This document shows, piece by piece, positions 31,775 to 43,042 of a DNA stretch of 64,000 nt. The stretch is from Podospora bellae-mahoneyi (lineage: Eukaryota > Ascomycota > Sordariomycetes > Sordariales > Podosporaceae): contig NC_085881.1 of NCBI RefSeq assembly GCF_035222275.1, positions 2,294,001-2,358,000 on the forward strand, in the 5' to 3' direction. The translations under genes and the position numbers were made by a program. Under the pieces are notes generated by a model. It saw only the letters and a list, made by a program, of their open reading frames with translations, did no database searches and was not told the DNA's origin. The stretch's first letter is position 1; each line of letters starts with the position of its first letter.

Positions 31775-33742
31775 GATGGGCAAGTTGTGGTGTTTACGAG
31801 GGGATTGTTTGGTGGTAAGGCGCAAAGAAGATTAGATGGGACGGCGGGCTGGTATGGAAGGGGTGGTGTATACAAGTCCAACTGTGAGCTGTCGTCTGAG
31901 TCACTCGGGATAAGCAAGTTGACTGGAAGCAACCTGGAGGATTTATTATGCGCTTCTGGGAAAGAGTCCGAGGATCCCCTGGTTGATGACGCTCGGCAAA
32001 CCTCTAAACAAGGGCGGCTGCTGGTGAGAGTAGTGGAGTTGGTTCTTATTTAAACGAATTGGAATCGCAAGACAAGATGTAGAAGGTGGCAGTCAAAGGG
32101 AGGCTCAGTGAGATTTTCGTCGAGGTGTAGATAATAGACTCGAGCAAAGCACCGTTCTTGGAAACCAGGAAGAAATGAACAGCGAGACTGGGATGATACT
32201 TATATATGTTTGAACATGAGAGACACAACTCGGTCGACATGGACCTGAAAGGCGACTCGCGGGATTGAACGACCTGTTGGCCGTGAACGTGGACCTCTGA
32301 TGAAGCCAGATGTGGGCCAGATGTATGACATAACGGCGGCTCGTCTTTGACGAATCGAACGGCGCCGAATACCACACGAGCTTCACAAGGCCAAATCATG
32401 GGATTGGGAATCCCCCAATATAGAGATAAAATGGCCAAACGTGGCAGTCACGAGATGGCACTGTTGTCCTATCAAACTTGATGCTAGTTTGGTCGTTGTA
32501 CAGTGATTCGTCGGGTCCCAGACTACTCAACTTACTTGTCTTCACAAGTCTTCATCGATGAATGGAGGGGTTCAATGGCCGGTGGAGGGGCGGGCGGTGC
32601 CGTGGGGCAAGATTCGGGCGGTGAGGGCTCCCCTTGGTCTGTGCATAAGCTTTCTGGACAGGCAGTTGATGGCCCCACTTTATTTTGGCGATACAAATTG
32701 TGGTTGACTCAATTGCAGCGAACTCTCACTCTCTTTCTTTTTTTCTTCTGCGTGAAGCCTCGTCCTCTTCAACGCTGCGTTTCTATGCGACAAACGGAAA
32801 GTCTTGTTCACACACTACTTTCGACCTCTTCGGAGGATCCTTTACGCATATGAGAAATTCGGAGAATCTGCTTCACACCAGTTCGTCCGTCCCACAGCCT
32901 TCCTCGGAGGGTTGTGTCGATGGGTTGCGAGCTCTGCCGGTGACGGCTTGACGCAACTCTGCGTCTGTAATTGGCATCAGAAAAGCAGGGCCCAGGAGAG
33001 GCTGCTTCGGCGGTTTTCTTGCTGGTGTCCCTCTGGGAGAGTCATTACGAAGCTTGTGAGAAAATCACTTGAGTGCAATACGCGGCGTGTGGCTGTCTCT
33101 CTTCGGACGGGCAGCCTCATCCTTCGATTCCGATTACTCTGTTGAGGACGAGGCTTCACCACCTTTTTTTTTCTTCAGGTAAGCAGTTGTTTCTATCCTC
33201 GATGTTCGGAATACTACTAACGAAACTCGATGCTGTTGGCATCATATGACCAGGATTTGGGACCCGACGAGCTCCTGTATAAGGGAGCGTCAAGCCTCGC
33301 AGCTGAGGCTGATGAGGATATCCGTCACATCATGGACTTTTGACTGTCTTGGTATCCGATAGCTTTACCATAGCCCCTAATAAAAGATGAACTTCAAAAT
33401 GCCCTGTCTTATTCTTGATATGTGCCTCCAGTGAAACAAACAAAACAGCACCTTGTTGGATTATGTGGGGTGCATGGACCCCCACCCAGCCTCGGGAGCT
33501 GCCGTGGAACCGTGGCCTCGTCCCCGACTTTGATTTGCAGTGCCGGCCGGCCGGCCACTTCAGTGATCCAGGGCCTGGAATTACGCCACGACGCTAGACA
33601 GAAAGCGCAACGTCCGTCTCGGAAAACGTGCCCTTTGCAAAGACGAGGTTTTTTGTTTTTTTTGTGATTTTTCTTGTCCTTATTTCCAAACGTCTTCCCA
33701 TATGAACTAAAGTCAACTCGGGAATCAATAAAATCGCCCAAG
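31775..33742. other. divergent intergenic region, ~2 kb
   Basis: Several 80-130 codon open frames on both strands show no motif and mutually overlap. The right part includes the CLPTM1 leader and an AATAAA near 33378, so a short unrecognised or non-coding transcript could lie here. I see nothing I can name. Confidence 0.4.
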
Positions 33743-35767
33743 ATGCCGGAACCCGTCGCGGCAGCAGGCGCTGAGCCTGCTCGCCAGGAGGAGCAAGGCG
33801 TAGGTTGATATGCTACCCAACGGCTGGCTGTCTTTGACCATGTTCACTAACAATGGCTCCAGCAATCGATGCTCATGAAAATATTCCAAGGTCTTGCGAT
33901 GTGGATGGCCATGCAGTTTGTTATGAAGCAGTTCACAGGAGGCGGCCGAAAGACCACGTCTGTCACCAACGCCGACGGACAGGTAGTCCAAGTCGCAACT
34001 GGTGCCATACCACCATACCATGAGCGCCCACGACAGCTGAATGATGGAGCTGTCTACAGCCATATTCCCCAATCCATCGCCCCAATCTGGCCAGATAACA
34101 GCGCCGTCGATATCATCGTTACCGTTTCCCCGTCATTCGTTGCTGAGCCTCTCGACAAGCTACCCAAGGACACCATTGTCTTTCAGGAGAAGGGGTTCAG
34201 GATTGGAAACTGGAGCGACACAAGAGTTGCCGAGGGAACTATCAATGTGCCAGTTCCTGTTCAGAAAAATGGCACTCTCTGGGGACACTTTTACATTGGA
34301 TTGCCCGGCGCCCCTCTCGATCCGACTCGGCGCAATTACGATCCTGGTGCTGCTTATCACTTTGTTCACCCTCTGACGCAGTACATCCCCAAGAAGAAGG
34401 AGTCCAAGACGAGGAACTTGCTATCCGACAATGCCGAGGTGGAGGAAGTCGTGGTGGAGGATGAACCCGAGCAGGCTGGCCCGATTGTCGCCAACTACTA
34501 CCACCCCAACGTGTCGCTGTCCTTCATCCCGGGTAGCGGCACGTTTTCGTTTCCTCAGGCTCATCCAGCTATTCGCCAGTATGTCCGTCTCGAGGCAACA
34601 GGTGCCCGTGACGGAACTGGCCAGAATGGATGGTACTACCCCATCCTCTTCGTCAACACCTTCTGGCAGCTCAAGTCCAAGATGACCATCGTGAACGAGA
34701 CCGTGACCACTTTGCCCATCCGCATTGACCTCAATAACCTGGCCGACTGGAAGTTCAAGCTCATGGCCCCCATTGAGACGAACAGCAAGGAACAAGCTCG
34801 CCAGGCGGCCTGGGGAGGCGGCATGTCAGCCGGTGGTGGCGACGGCAGCGAGATCGAGATGGTCAAGGAGATCTTCATGGACACCAACCCCATCCTCCTC
34901 TGCGTCACCATCATCGTCAGCATCGCGCACATGATCCTCGAGACTTTGGCTTTCGGCTCTGATATCGCCCATTACCGCAAGAAGAAGGACAATGTTGGTA
35001 TTTCCGTCAGATCCATCCTCGCCAACGTCTTCATGCAAACCGTCATTTTCCTCTACTTGATCGACCAATCCCAAAACACCTCCTGGATGATCCTCGGCGG
35101 CCAAGGCGTTGGCATCCTGATCGAACTCTGGAAAATCACCACCGTCGTCAACGTCCGCATCCGCGCCTCCCCCAACTCCCTCATCCCTTACCACATCTCC
35201 TTTGAAGACAAGCACAAGCTCAGCACCACGGAGCAAAAGACTAAAGAGTACGACGAGATCGCCTTCAAGTACATGTACATGGCCGGCGTGCCTCTCCTCC
35301 TCGCCTACGCGGTTTATTCCCTGGTGTATGAAACCCACAAGTCGTGGTACAGCTACATCATCGCCACGCTTGTCGGTTCGGTCTACGCCTATGGGTTCTT
35401 GATGATGCTGCCGAGCTTGTATATCAACTACAGACTGAAAAGCGTGGCGCACATGCCGGGCAAGGCGATGATGTACAAGTTTTTGAACACGTTTATTGAT
35501 GACTTGTTTGCGTTTACGATCAAGATGCCGTTTCTGCATCGGTTGGCGACCTTGAGGGATGATGTGATTTTCTTTATTTATATTTATCAGAGGTGGGTGT
35601 ACAAGGTTGATTATACCAGGGTCAACGAGTTTGGTCAGGGGGGTGATGATGATGATGAGGAGGAGAAGAAGGAAGGGGAGGGTGTGGAGGAGTCGAAGGA
35701 GGAGAAGGAGGAGGCGGTTAAAGTGACGGGGGCTGAGAAGAAGGGGAAGGCGACCAAGAGGAAATGA
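33743..35767 (+). CDS. CLPTM1-family multipass membrane protein
   Basis: Two exons (33743-33799, 33863-35767) give 653 residues, typical for the CLPTM1 (cleft lip and palate transmembrane 1) family. The join reads EEQGQSMLMKIFQGLAMW. An N-terminal hydrophobic segment (about 21-43) precedes a large luminal domain with SVDIIVTVSP-like strands. After it come FMDTNPILLCVTIIVSIAHM (about 357-380) and further membrane segments at about 395-415, 420-440, 490-508 and 515-545. WKITTVVNVRI is a family hallmark. The tail is acidic then lysine-rich, ending KKGKATKRK, which could serve as an ER retrieval signal (inference). Human CLPTM1 and CLPTM1L are ER proteins that bind receptors or scramble lipids; the fungal role is not established. 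Confidence 0.9.
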
Positions 35768-36064
35768 GGTTGTTGCCATGGGAGTGGGAGGCTGCTGGTG
35801 TGTAATTACGTAGATTTTAGCATTACATGAATTCATGTCAAAACATGGGCAAAACAGGGAGAACCGAGGTGATCTCATGACCATTGTAAACCCTTGGTAT
35901 TCACATGTTAGCCCCCAAGCTCTGCTTGCCTAACCAGTTGCTCGCATGCCTTTGCTCATCTTTATACATATTCAAACATGTCGCTTTCCCAATAACTCCA
36001 AATGCTCACGTCCATCCGCCTCATTAGTTCCAATACATCTCCCCCTTCCCGCAGTGCTTACCCC

Positions 36065-36798
36065 CTAGAAAAACCTCCACCAGACAAAAATCAATATAAA
36101 CAACCCCAACCCGGCAAAAGGCCCATACTGCTTGAGCATCAAATCCCAATTGATCCTCACGGCCGCCTTGCGATACTTTGCGCTATCATCCCTCAACCTA
36201 CTGCTCAACTCGCCCATCCTCTCCAGGCTGTCCCCCCGATACAGCAAATCCTCAATATTCTTGGTCATGACCTTTGTCACGTCCCTCAGCTCATCATTGA
36301 GCTTGTCCAGGTTCTGCGTCGCCCTCGCGTCAGAATAGGTAGCTTTTGTCCGGCTGATGAAGGTGTCAAACTCCATAAAGGCGTAGGGGCGGAGGATGGT
36401 GGACATGAGCTGCTGCTGGGGGTAGGTGGTGGAGAACTCGGTGGCGAGGTCGGAGAGGTAGGTGAAGGCGAGCTTGCGGGGGTAGGAAGCGTCGGTGATG
36501 GTGAGGTAGACGATGTCGGACTGGAGGAGGTAGTGGATTGTGTAGGCGCCTGACGAGATGCTGGCTTGGGGGTTGGAAGTGCGGGTTAGGCGGCGGAGGA
36601 TGAGCTTGATTTGGGATTTTACTTCGGCTAGGTCGGGGGGGTCGGAGGGGGAGGTGTCTGTTGAGGCGCAGAGCATTACTCCTATTTGGGGGGGAGGGGA
36701 GAGGGGAAGGTTAGTTGATGAAGGGGGGTGGGGGGGAAGGAAGGGGGGAAAAGGGGGAACGGACCGTCTATGCGGGCGATTTGGGTTGAGCGGATCAT
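36065..36798 (-). CDS. SEC22: R-SNARE Sec22
   Basis: Two exons (36798-36765, 36681-36065) give 216 residues, the normal length. Sec22 is the vesicle SNARE for ER-Golgi traffic in both directions. An N-terminal longin domain (1 to about 120) starts MIRSTQIARIDG and joins VMLCASTD across the intron. The SNARE helix (about 127-187) contains NIEDLLYRGDSLERM with the zero-layer Arg near 159. A C-terminal membrane anchor (about 194-214) ends WWRFF. The intron donor GTCCGT is unusual, but the alternative frames lose the longin fold. The leader (plus-strand 36817-36885) is a long GGA/GGT repeat. Confidence 0.94.
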
Positions 36799-37644
36799 TT
36801 TGATTTGAGGAGGAGGAGGAGGAGGAGGAGGAGGAGGGGGGGGAGGAGGAGGAGGTGGTGGTGGTGGTGGTGGTGGTGGTGGTGCGGGTGGTGAAGATGT
36901 TTGGCTTGGTATTGCGGCTGCTGCTGATGCTGGTCGCAAAGGTGTCAAAGACCAGCCAGGTTACCTTTGGGCAAGTGTACGTGGCTTTTTTGGTTGGAGA
37001 GGTGTCGTCCTTCAGCTTCGGCTCCGGGCCTTGTTGCAGCGGGTCGGTAAGAGCAATACACTAGGGAGGCACGGGCGGGTATCTGAATTGACTGAAAGAA
37101 GAGATGGAGCAAGTGTCATCCCAAGCCCTGTTGCTGACGTGCTACGGTAAGTTGTCAATGATGCAAATGTCTTGCAGAGACAGGGGCAGCTAGCTGTAGG
37201 GGAGGAGCTGCCGCATGTGTGCAAGGCTGACCAATCATAAAAAAGAAGTTGCTGTGGTAATCGGCAATCTGCTCCACTTTGAATACTGCACCTGCCTGAT
37301 GCCACAGCCTTGTAATACATCCACGTTCACCTTCCGTTTACTCTGTCAGTGGGAACGGCGTGTTTCTCCGCCTTTCGACTTTGCCCGTTGGCTTTCCCTC
37401 TTCTCACACAAACACCAGACAATGTTGCCAGCCCAGGTCATATTACAGCAGCACATACAGTACCGAGTATCCATCAGTCTCTTACTCGCTTGTTATGTAA
37501 CAAACATCGCATCGTGGACCACCCACCATCCTCCAATCTTTTTTTAATTACTTTTGATCCCAGTCACGACCGGATCCGGCGACCAAAAGCCGCCAGAGAA
37601 ACCTAAACCATCATTCCAGTATTTATTTGGAGCTATCAGCAACG
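36799..37644. other. divergent intergenic region (SEC22 / ASXH gene)
   Basis: 846 bp with the GGA/GGT repeat at its left end and otherwise no recognisable feature. Confidence 0.45.
36817..36885 (+). repeat. (GGA)n-(GGT)n trinucleotide repeat
   Basis: About twelve GGA units, a run of G, more GGA and then about eleven GGT units. On the plus strand this has many GG pairs and could form quadruplex structures; in the SEC22 leader it reads as C/T-rich and (ACC)n. It lies 20-90 bp before the SEC22 ATG. Confidence 0.85.
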
Positions 37645-38781
37645 ATGGGTGACTCTAGCTCTGGTGCGCTAAGGGCTCTGTCGAAGAGTCCTGATGTCCA
37701 AAGCCCCGGGGCCGCGCCCAAGGGTCCTGAAAACACGCCTTATCGAGACTTCGATCGCGAAATCCCGGATTCTCAAGAGGATGATGACGACGGCGGTTAC
37801 GCTGACTACTCTCGAGCCACAAGAGGCTCCAATAAGCGTAGAAGCTGTGACGAGCCTCTGGTTTCAAGGTCTAAGAAGGCCAAGACTACTGCTCAGTCCA
37901 GGGCGGGGCTTAAGAGAGCCCGTAAATTCCAACACCCGCAAGTTTGGGGAAAGAATTCAGGTCTCTTGCAGCTGCGCAACGGAAATGCCCTTCGCGTACG
38001 TATACCTTGACACCACGAATTCCGCGCTGAGGCTGACCCTATTTTGCCAAAGGATTTGTTGTTGGCTCCTGGATCATGGAACCGTTTGGGCGAGGCCGAT
38101 CGCGAGACCATCTTGGCCAAATTGCCCAACGGATACCAGCTTGACGGGAAACCCGATGTTGCATCTCTGACAAACGACAACAACTTTCGCGACGACTGCT
38201 CGCAATACTACAACAGCATCCGGGACGGCCATCTAACTGAGAATTGGCTTACCAAGGCATGGAAAGCCCACTACAAAGATGTGCGCGGCGATTTCAAGAA
38301 GCATCTTTTCAATGCGTTCATGGATAACTTCATGGAGGATGCTTCTGAGAAGCCCAAGAGGGCCGACAAGGGAACGGGCAACAAATTGGGAACTGAATCC
38401 AGCAAGAAGACGGAAAGGGAGACCAGCAAGAAGACGGACACCGAGGCCAGCAAGAAGATGGACGCAGAGTTTAGCAACGAGGCCGACACCGAGACCAGCA
38501 AGAAGCCGGACGCAGAGTCGAACAAGAAAGCAGACACAGAGTCTAGCAAGGAGACGGACACAGATTCCAGCATGAAGACGGACACAGATTCCAGCAAGAA
38601 GACGGACACCGAGACCAGCAAGCAGCCGGACGCAGACTCAAACAAGAAAGCAGATACGGAGTCTAGCAAGGAGACCGAGGCTGAGGCCAGCAAGAAGGCT
38701 GATGACGAACTGGCGCTGGCTGGTGACAACAAAACACAAGATGCCACTGGCAAAGCTCCTTCGCCCAAGGCCACTGACTAG
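37645..38781 (+). CDS. ASXH/DEUBAD-domain nuclear protein (to first stop)
   Basis: Two exons (37645-37995, 38053-38781) give 359 residues. The intron has a strong GTACGT donor, a CTGAC branch and an AAAG acceptor, and the join reads NALRDLLLAPGSWNRL. Residues about 118-195 look like the Asx homology (DEUBAD) domain: SWNRLGEADRETILAKLP, then SLTNDNNFRDDC and ENWLTKAWKAHY. In animals this domain lets ASXL proteins activate the BAP1 deubiquitinase; fungal members are uncharacterised. A basic cluster (SNKRRSC, SRSKKAKTT) before it may be a nuclear signal. Residues about 232-336 are thirteen 8-residue repeats of the type ETSKKTDT. The frame ends at TAG 38779-38781, but it continues open for 698 further codons (next entry), so this may be only the N-terminal part of a 1058-residue protein. 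Confidence 0.75.
38395..38708 (+). repeat. 24-bp coding minisatellite
   Basis: About thirteen imperfect 24-bp units encode 8-residue repeats of pattern (E/D)-x-S-(K/N)-(K/E)-x-(D/E)-(T/A). Two longer blocks look duplicated: one encodes ETSKKPDAESNKKADTESSK and a later one repeats it as ETSKQPDADSNKKADTESSK. Confidence 0.85.
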
Positions 38782-40878
38782 AATAAGGGGCCGAAGCGAA
38801 ACCCGCCTCGCGCCGTGAAGCGCACACGAGACGAGATGAATGCGGGGTCAGTTGAGAAGAGGCCGCAGGAACCGAAGGCCAAGGGGAAAGCGGTGGACGA
38901 GAATCCCACGTCAGACAAGAGGATCACACGGTCCCAGACTCATTCAGGGCGTGGAAAAAGGAAAGGTGGTTCCGGAGGCTGGTCTTTATATCGCATTTCA
39001 GAGACGAGATTTGTTGGGAAGACTGAGGAATTTCAAGGCGACCCTGAAGATTCTGAAGCTGCTCGTGATGCAGCAGGAGAGTCTTCCAAGTCGGGGCCTG
39101 CTGATGTTCAGAAATCTCGTGACGAGGGAAAGGATAAAGGGCGTGATGACAATGGCAGAGATGATGGTTGCGGAGGGGGTCATGGCGGGAACAGCGACGG
39201 TGACAAGAATGATGATGGCAAGAAGGGCGATGGAGATGGGCCAGGTGACAAGAAGAAGGGCAATGAAGATGAGGAGGATGTGGAAAAAGATGATGAGGAA
39301 GAGAAGGATGAGGAAGGGAAGGATGAGGAAAAGAAGGATGACAACGATCAGGCCAGCGGACAGACCGGTCTTGAAGATACACCGGATGAAGAAGCCCCCA
39401 GGCCTGGCTCTTCCGGCTTTCAGCCTGCATCTAGGAGTCGAAAAAGATTCCGACCATTATCTTCATCCTCGGCCGGTGGACAATCACCCAGACTTGGCTT
39501 TTCGCCTCGATCTAGAACTCGAGAATCATCCCCACCATTTTTGACACCTTTGGCCCATGGACAAACCCCTCGTCCCAGGCCTCAAGGAGGATCCCAACCA
39601 TCATCTTCTTCTTTGGCCGGAGGAGAAACGCCCAGGCCTCGCCAAACGCGGGACGGTCGAAGAGCCCGCAGACCCAACCAAAGAGATTACCAAATGCTCG
39701 CCACGTACCGTGGACGTGGATCTTCAACGGATTTGGGTGACCCTCGATTGGTACAATCCAGATGGGATCCGATGGAGGCGAGTTGGCTGAACTTGAGTAA
39801 CGGGGCCACGATGCAATGGTCGGTAACACACCAGCCCGCAACATATCAGCCCGCAACATATCAGCCTGGCCCAGTAGAGCAGTCTGTAGAGCAGTCTGTA
39901 GAGCAGTCCGTAGAGCAGTCTGACCCAGAAGAGCACGACAGTCTGAATTCTCTGTTCCCTCGCAACCTACTGTTGATACCTGACAGAAGGTCGCCACGTG
40001 ACGTAATGAGACGGGTATCGGAGTGGGTTATTACGCAGGATTATGCGCCTTCACCCCTTTTGCAGACCATAGCCTCATTTTCCGAAACGTCCTCGTCGAC
40101 TTCACCAAGCCTCAACCTGGCAGCTTCGCCGACATTCAACACACCTGCGAGGGGGGGATACTCGGTCTTCGATGGTATAACCGGTAACGAACTTCCACCG
40201 GACCCTCCCCGGCCCCGTCGCGTGACGCCTTCTCCGCTGTCGCCCGCTCCCGCGGTGCCCCCTCGCCCTGACGCTGAGGGTTCGCGTTCTGGAAGTCCTC
40301 CGCCTGAGGGTGACTTGGACTCTTCTGACACTAACCGATATCTCCCCGACAGCCCGCTTCCCGACGAACGAGACATGTACCCATTGTTATTTTTTCCTCC
40401 CGGTGGCCCAATTTGCGCGATCAATTCCCCGGGGGGAAGAATCTTTCAGGTAGCCTCGCCGGGACCATCACTGGTTGTTGTCCACCGCGAATCGCAGTCC
40501 ATTTTCGCCGTTCCACCTTCCAATGCCCGCTTTTCGCCCGGGGGTGAACTTCGACCGTTTAGAAGGTCTTATGGGTGTGGCACTTTGTTGCCGGGTCTTG
40601 TGAGTCCGCTTACTCGTGTTTCGCCCCGGGCTGAGCTGCTGCCGGCCCCGCCGGGTGTTTCGGAGACTGTATATGAGAATCTGAATGAGATGGCTGGACG
40701 AGATGAGGAAGAGGGTGAACTTGGTAGTGCTGAAATGGATTTGGACGGGGATGAGAGTTCAGGTGATGAGCCTATGTCCAGGCTGAGTATCATGGGTCCA
40801 AGGGATGAGATTGGTAGTGTTGAAGGGGATTTGGATGAGGGTGAGAGCACAGGTGGTGAGGGTTCGTCTGTGCAGTAA
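38782..40878 (+). CDS. long same-frame continuation after TAG: disordered acidic protein
   Basis: Directly after the TAG that ends the ASXH frame, 698 sense codons follow in the same frame before a TAA. The first ATG is at 38836 (MNAGSVEKR), which would give 681 residues if translated on its own. The sequence is low-complexity and hydrophilic: an acidic/glycine run GDKNDDGKKGDGDG, a Lys/Glu run, Ser/Pro/Arg repeats with SPRLGFSPRSRTR, four VEQS units, and an acidic C-terminus. The frame bias is clear and looks coding. It could be the C-terminal half of the ASXH protein reached by readthrough or an unseen intron. It could also be a separate gene, or the remainder of one gene broken by a nonsense change or assembly error. 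No domain recognised. Confidence 0.6.
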   Translation, partial: NKGPKRNPPRAVKRTRDEMNAGSVEKRPQEPKAKGKAVDENPTSDKRITRSQTHSGRGKRKGGSGGWSLYRISETRFVGKTEEFQGDPEDSEAARDAAGESSKSGPADVQKSRDEGKDKGRDDNGRDDGCGGGHGGNSDGDKNDDGKKGDGDGPGDKKKGNEDEEDVEKDDEEEKDEEGKDEEKKDDNDQASGQTGLEDTPDEEAPRPGSSGFQPASRSRKRFRPLSSSSAGGQSPRLGFSPRSRTRESSPPFLTPLAHGQTPRPRPQGGSQPSSSSLAGGETPRPRQTRDGRRARRPNQRDYQMLATYRGRGSSTDLGDPRLVQSRWDPMEASWLNLSNGATMQWSVTHQPATYQPATYQPGPVEQSVEQSVEQSVEQSDPEEHDSLNSLFPRNLLLIPDRRSPRDVMRRVSEWVITQDYAPSPLLQTIASFSETSSSTSPSLNLAASPTFNTPARGGYSVFDGITGNELPPDPPRPRRVTPSPLSPAPAVPPRPDAEGSRSGSPPPEGDLDSSDTNRYLPDSPLPDERDMYPLLFFPPGGPICAINSPGGRIFQVASPGPSLVVVHRESQSIFAVPPSNARFSPGGELRPFRRSYGCGTLLPGLVSPLTRVSPRAELLPAPPGVSETVYENLNEMAGRDEEEGELGSAEMDLDGDESSGDEPMSRLSIMGPRDEIGSVEGDLDEGESTGGEGSSVQ

Positions 40879-41430
40879 TGGTGTTGAGCGCTGGAGAGGG
40901 GGAAGGATGTTCTGAGCAGAGCGAGTTGGGAATTGTGTTTTTTTTTTTTTTTTCTTTTTTTTTTGGTGTCGGGGAGTTGTTTTGCCAAGAGATACCCCTT
41001 ATTGGGCAGCGATAGGAAGCTTTTTTGGGCGAGAAGTAGAACAATAACGAAAATTTGATGATGCGACTGCCTTTTTATTTTTTTTTTGGTGCAGATGATA
41101 TGTCTCATGCTACATATATACTCTGATTCGAAGAAACTAAACCATTGTTGAAACGGGCTGGATTGTCACCCTTGCCACAAAATAATTAACATGGGAAGGA
41201 GGTTAACCCATATTATATTGTGAACCATGGCTTGTCGATAGGGCTTTGGAGATATTTGAAAGGGTTCCACTACTATTGAGGTATGGTTTATAGTATGGTA
41301 CAGGTCAGCTTTCTTTTTGCTGTGCCAAGTATTTTGCGGCGAGGGTGGTGTGGTTGTCTTGTAAGGCGTGGTGACAAGAATGCTCTTGGGCGTATTGAGA
41401 TGGCTGAAAGGGGGTATAGAAACCACCAAA
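40879..41430. other. convergent 3' intergenic region with T tracts
   Basis: 552 bp. T-rich runs at 40939-40964 and 41071-41088 follow the upstream stop codon. No gene seen. Confidence 0.5.
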
Positions 41431-42538
41431 CTAAATCTCATCCTCCTCCTCATCAAAATCGTCCTCCCTCCCCATGTCATACAATATCCTGCCCCCCTCC
41501 CCCCCACCCACCTCGGTCTGGGCGTCAAAGTAGGGGAGAACAACGCCTTCGCGGTCGCAGCGTTGTTTTTCGGTGAGGCCGAGGTTGAAGGTAGCTTGGA
41601 TTCCTTCCCCCTCCTCTTCCGTTGTTGCTGTGGAAAAAGCGGGGTGGTCAGACAGGAGGATCACTCCGCCGACACCCTTTGTTTGTTGTCGGTGTTGAGC
41701 GGCTGTTGTTGGGGGTGACGGGAAGAGGACGAACTTCTCTTGGACGACGCGGCCTGATTTGCGGCGGAGTTCCATCGTTATCACCACCCCTTGGGGGGAG
41801 GATGGGGGGCGGAGGGAGAGGAGGACGCCTTCGCGGGATGAGTGGAGGCCGAAGACGGGGGCGGGGAGGGATTTATTCTCTGCGGCTTTGGTGGCTAGGA
41901 CGTGGGAGAGGGGGGTGAGGGTGAGGATCGAGGTGGAGAGGTGGGTTAAGACTGATAGAGGGGTTGGGGTGTACGGGGTGGATTGGGGGAGAAGGGGGAT
42001 GTCGGTGTGGTAGACTAGTAGACAAGAGGTGGTTAGGGGGGGGATGATGGATTGGAGGAAGGAGGGGAGGTGGGAGGGGGTCGAGAGGAGGGGGTGGATT
42101 GTGTCGAAGAGTAAGATGTTTTCTAACGAGGGGGTTAGTGAGATATGAAGGGGTATGGGAGGGAAGACATACTCTGGTTTGGGGAGGAGGGGGAGGGTGT
42201 GACGTGGGGGATTATTTCGGAGGCGAGTTGTTGAAGAGATTTGTGACGGCCGCGGATGAAGACGTCGGCGAGGGGTGGCTTCTTGAGGGTAGAGAGGGCG
42301 ATGAAGATTATTTTCGCTTTAGAGATCTGAACAAGAGGTTAGTGATGAAGGTGGAATAAGGGGGTCAAAGGAGACACACCTTGGCTCGGGTCATGAACTC
42401 ATTGAGGACTGGGTGAGCTGGCTGTTCGAGGTTGTCAAGAATGAGTGTGAGTGGTGAGGCTTTGTCGCGAAGATTCAGAAGCTTTTGGAGTAGGAGGAGC
42501 GAGTGCGAGCGGTGATGGGAGGCTGCTGAGGGCGGCAT
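41431..42538 (-). CDS. ELP5: Elongator complex subunit Elp5 (Iki1 family)
   Basis: Three exons (42538-42380, 42326-42173, 42122-41431) give 334 residues. Elp5 is part of the Elp4-5-6 RecA-like ring of Elongator, which modifies wobble uridines of tRNAs. The N-terminal half is RecA-like, with hydrophobic strands LTLILDN, KIIFIAL and SCLLVYHTD. The C-terminal signature is GLTEKQRCDREGVVLPYFDA followed by GRILYDMGREDDFDEEEDEI, characteristic of the family. Introns carry GTGTGT and GTATGT donors with CTAAC branches. ATG 42538 gives a family-like start MPPSAASHHRSHSLLLLQKL. Confidence 0.88.
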
Positions 42539-43042
42539 GATGGCTTTTGATATATCAAGCTGCGAGACAGAAAGGTTTTCTGTGGACTTGTGAAGGTAGG
42601 TGTGTATGACTGACTGACGATGAGAGTTGAAAGTGAAGGTGAGTTAAAGTGGGGGCAGAAATCAGAGCTCACAATGGGTGGTAAACTAGGTCCAACGGTG
42701 GGCTACTATGAAAGTCAAAGGAGATTCAACCCTATATTTTCAGCTATTTCAACTCAGGGCAACTCGTTAAAGTATCCATATTCCACATCTGGCTACAGTT
42801 CCTACAACCTCCAAAATGCTCCCCGATATCAAGCTCAACCCCGCCAAATTGACAAGATCTCGAGACGCTCGGACCATCTGCCAGTGACGCTACAAATACA
42901 GGGGGGTCTGGCCTACTGAACAATCCACGTGGTGCCCGCTCCCACATCGTTTCCAGCAGCGCGGTCTGGAAATTTCCAAACTGCCTGCCGACGTCACTCC
43001 CGTTGAAATCGCATCGCAAATCAACAAACCCACTAAACGAAG
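42539..43042. other. divergent promoter region (ELP5 / SNRNP27-like)
   Basis: 504 bp, presumed shared promoter. No gene seen. Confidence 0.45.

Noticed and set aside
32046-32438. 130-codon minus-strand frame in the LOG/CLPTM1 gap
   Set aside because: No recognisable motif or codon bias; overlapping frames are equally long.
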